From: Ignavibacteriales bacterium
GTDB taxonomy: Bacteria > Bacteroidota > Ignavibacteria > Ignavibacteriales > SURF-24
DNA: 58,523 bases
Assembly: GCA_026390815.1 (NCBI GenBank)
Contig: JAPLFH010000010.1
Span: 1 to 58,523 of the forward strand
Reading direction: 5' to 3'
The stretch's first letter is position 1, and every line of letters begins with the position of its first letter. Below the pieces are notes generated by a model. It saw nothing but the letters and a program-made list of their open reading frames with translations, searched no databases and was not told where the DNA came from. Of the stretch, positions 57,288-58,523 are shown in pieces. The position numbers and the translations under genes were made by a program.

Positions 57288-58523
57288 TTAAAAAGGCATT
57301 GATTCAGTTTCATAATAATTATTAACCCGTCCAATATCGATTTTATTTTTTGTGTAAAAAGGTTTGTAAACGGATTCAATTTGTTTTATATCGTAGCCTG
57401 TAGCAATCTCTTTGAATTGCCCACTCTCTGTCATCTCTAAAATAAATTCTTTTCTACTATTTTTAGAATGCCTGGTAACTTCCAACTTGCATGCAAAATG
57501 ATTTTCGTTAAAAGTAGTTCCGTTAATTTGCTTTATACCAGCTTCAAATAAATTATAAATCAAAAATAAGAAATCACAATCACGCGCAAGCGCTATGCTG
57601 TCAGCAAGGTTAATTACAGTAGGATTCCCTATGCCTGTCCGATTGAGTTGGGCAGCTGTAAACACAACTAAATTTAATTCCTTCGCCAACTGTTTAAGAA
57701 AGTTTGAATAATAAGCGGCTTGTTGCTCTTTCTTTTCAAATCTCTTTTTACTGCTCATGTTACCTATATCATCAATAAAAACAGCTTGAACTCCATTCCT
57801 TTCTTTCCAGTATTTAGCCTTATTATAAATTTCCGTCTCTGTTAATTTCATATCGGAAATATATAAAGGGTATTCATCTTTTTTAGCAATAGCTTTTATC
57901 ATTCTTTCTTTGTGCTCAGCCGTTAATCTTGTTGGTTCTCTCAAATTACCATAACCGACATTAAAAAATACACTAGCATTTTTTTGTTTAAATTCGGATT
58001 CTGACAACTCAAGCGTAAAATATCCACAAGGAATATCCTGCTTTAATAAATCAATCAAAATATTTATTGCAAGTGTAGTTTTACCATTCTTAAATGCACC
58101 AGCAAGCCCAATTAAATTTTGAGGTTTAAACCCTCCGCTTGAAAAATTGATTGAAGGAATGCTTTTAATCGATAATGATTTTCTGTTATCCGTTAATTCG
58201 GTTTCCATTTCCTCAATAACACTACTTAAGGAAAATTGTTTCTCTACTGTAAACTTTTGAACCTCTGAAATTTTATTTTCTAATTCAGATTTTAGATCGG
58301 TCATTAAATCAAAACCTAGATAATCAGACTTTGCTCTGTCTGAGTAATCTTTCAAAATCTTTTCAACTTCTATCGAAGCGTTAATATCAAAAAAGTTCTC
58401 TTGGATTTTATTTGATTCAAGATAAGATTCTGTAACATACAAATTTTGAATTTCCAGTAAATCCGGTCTGTCAAACTCCGGAACTTTCATTAACATCAAT
58501 AAGAGATTTTCCGTTGTTGGATT
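57288..58523 (-). CDS. DnaB-like replicative helicase / RecA-fold ATPase, 5' end outside the window
   Basis: The frame is open to the window edge (NPTTENLLLMLMKVPEF), so the N terminus is missing; at least 411 residues are present. The first 90 residues look like a DnaB N-terminal and linker region, followed by a RecA core: Walker A GAFKNGKTTL, LELSESEFKQKNASVF, Walker B VQAVFIDDIGNM, and FTAAQLNRTG with CDFLFLIY. The usual DnaB motif GKTSL is GKTTL here. It belongs to the phage-like segment and is convergent with the Mor-like pair. Confidence 0.75.
   Translation of the reverse strand, partial: NPTTENLLLMLMKVPEFDRPDLLEIQNLYVTESYLESNKIQENFFDINASIEVEKILKDYSDRAKSDYLGFDLMTDLKSELENKISEVQKFTVEKQFSLSSVIEEMETELTDNRKSLSIKSIPSINFSSGGFKPQNLIGLAGAFKNGKTTLAINILIDLLKQDIPCGYFTLELSESEFKQKNASVFFNVGYGNLREPTRLTAEHKERMIKAIAKKDEYPLYISDMKLTETEIYNKAKYWKERNGVQAVFIDDIGNMSSKKRFEKKEQQAAYYSNFLKQLAKELNLVVFTAAQLNRTGIGNPTVINLADSIALARDCDFLFLIYNLFEAGIKQINGTTFNENHFACKLEVTRHSKNSRKEFILEMTESGQFKEIATGYDIKQIESVYKPFYTKNKIDIGRVNNYYETESMPF

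Overview
The window is AT-rich (about one third G+C by eye) chromosomal DNA of a Bacteroidota/Chlorobiota-type bacterium, most likely an Ignavibacteria-like lineage. This rests on Bacteroidetes-type promoter elements (TTG, about 20 nt, TAnnTTTG), mostly absent Shine-Dalgarno sites, DUF2851, DUF3788 and bifunctional-nuclease (DUF151) proteins, HpnC/D/E squalene genes, a TonB receptor and a GHL10 hydrolase. The taxon is an inference from gene content and style; no 16S gene is present.

Layout. 1-7.1 kb is an accessory region: two decayed IS3-like copies in opposite orientation (1-638 and 5440-6526) around a PKD-containing lipoprotein with a possible caspase-like fold and an acyl-CoA ligase. 7.1-16 kb holds a TonB receptor, a MenC/NSAR-type enolase-superfamily gene with a VOC protein, an NAD(P)-binding protein, DUF3788, a broken YCII gene and a divergent SecA paralogue. 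16.1-19.1 kb is a methionine module: a promoter, a Met-rich leader peptide, a terminator, a SAM-I riboswitch, a second terminator, then metY and metX. 19.4-28.2 kb carries ferritin and a minus-strand series (second acyl-CoA ligase, pepD, typA, a divergent ychF, clpS, GHL10). 28.6-31 kb has etfB-etfA and a bifunctional nuclease. 31-47.3 kb is a long minus-strand housekeeping block: hpnC-hpnD-hpnE, pyrG and a TPR protein, purN-purH-mreB-mreC-mreD-mrdA-rodA-pyrF, and DUF2851. 47.4-48 kb has tRNA-Leu(CAG), a GIY-YIG gene lying between that tRNA and a second, broken copy of its 5' half, and a MITE-like repeat. 48-56 kb has mrcA, lpxH and an M1 peptidase (minus) and glgC and uvrC (plus). 56.1-56.4 kb has the SRP RNA and tRNA-Ala(CGC). 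From about 56.5 kb to the edge lies phage-like DNA (Mor-like regulator, small unknown gene, DnaB-like helicase running off the window).

How the genes work together: cell shape and wall synthesis (mreBCD, mrdA, rodA, mrcA) is interleaved with nucleotide synthesis (purN, purH, pyrF, pyrG). Two acyl-CoA ligases and EtfAB point to fatty-acid activation and oxidation, and HpnCDE make squalene. Methionine synthesis by direct sulfhydrylation appears to be under SAM control, possibly with a second, translation-sensing layer.

Most notable signals: (1) short palindromic insertions of about 15-23 nt of related sequence inside transposase genes and inside a tRNA-Leu copy; (2) a GIY-YIG cassette between direct repeats that include the tRNA-Leu 5' half; (3) a possible tandem leader-peptide and SAM-I attenuator; (4) a lipoprotein with His and Cys motifs like a clan CD peptidase; (5) a second SecA with a hydrophobic, basic tail.
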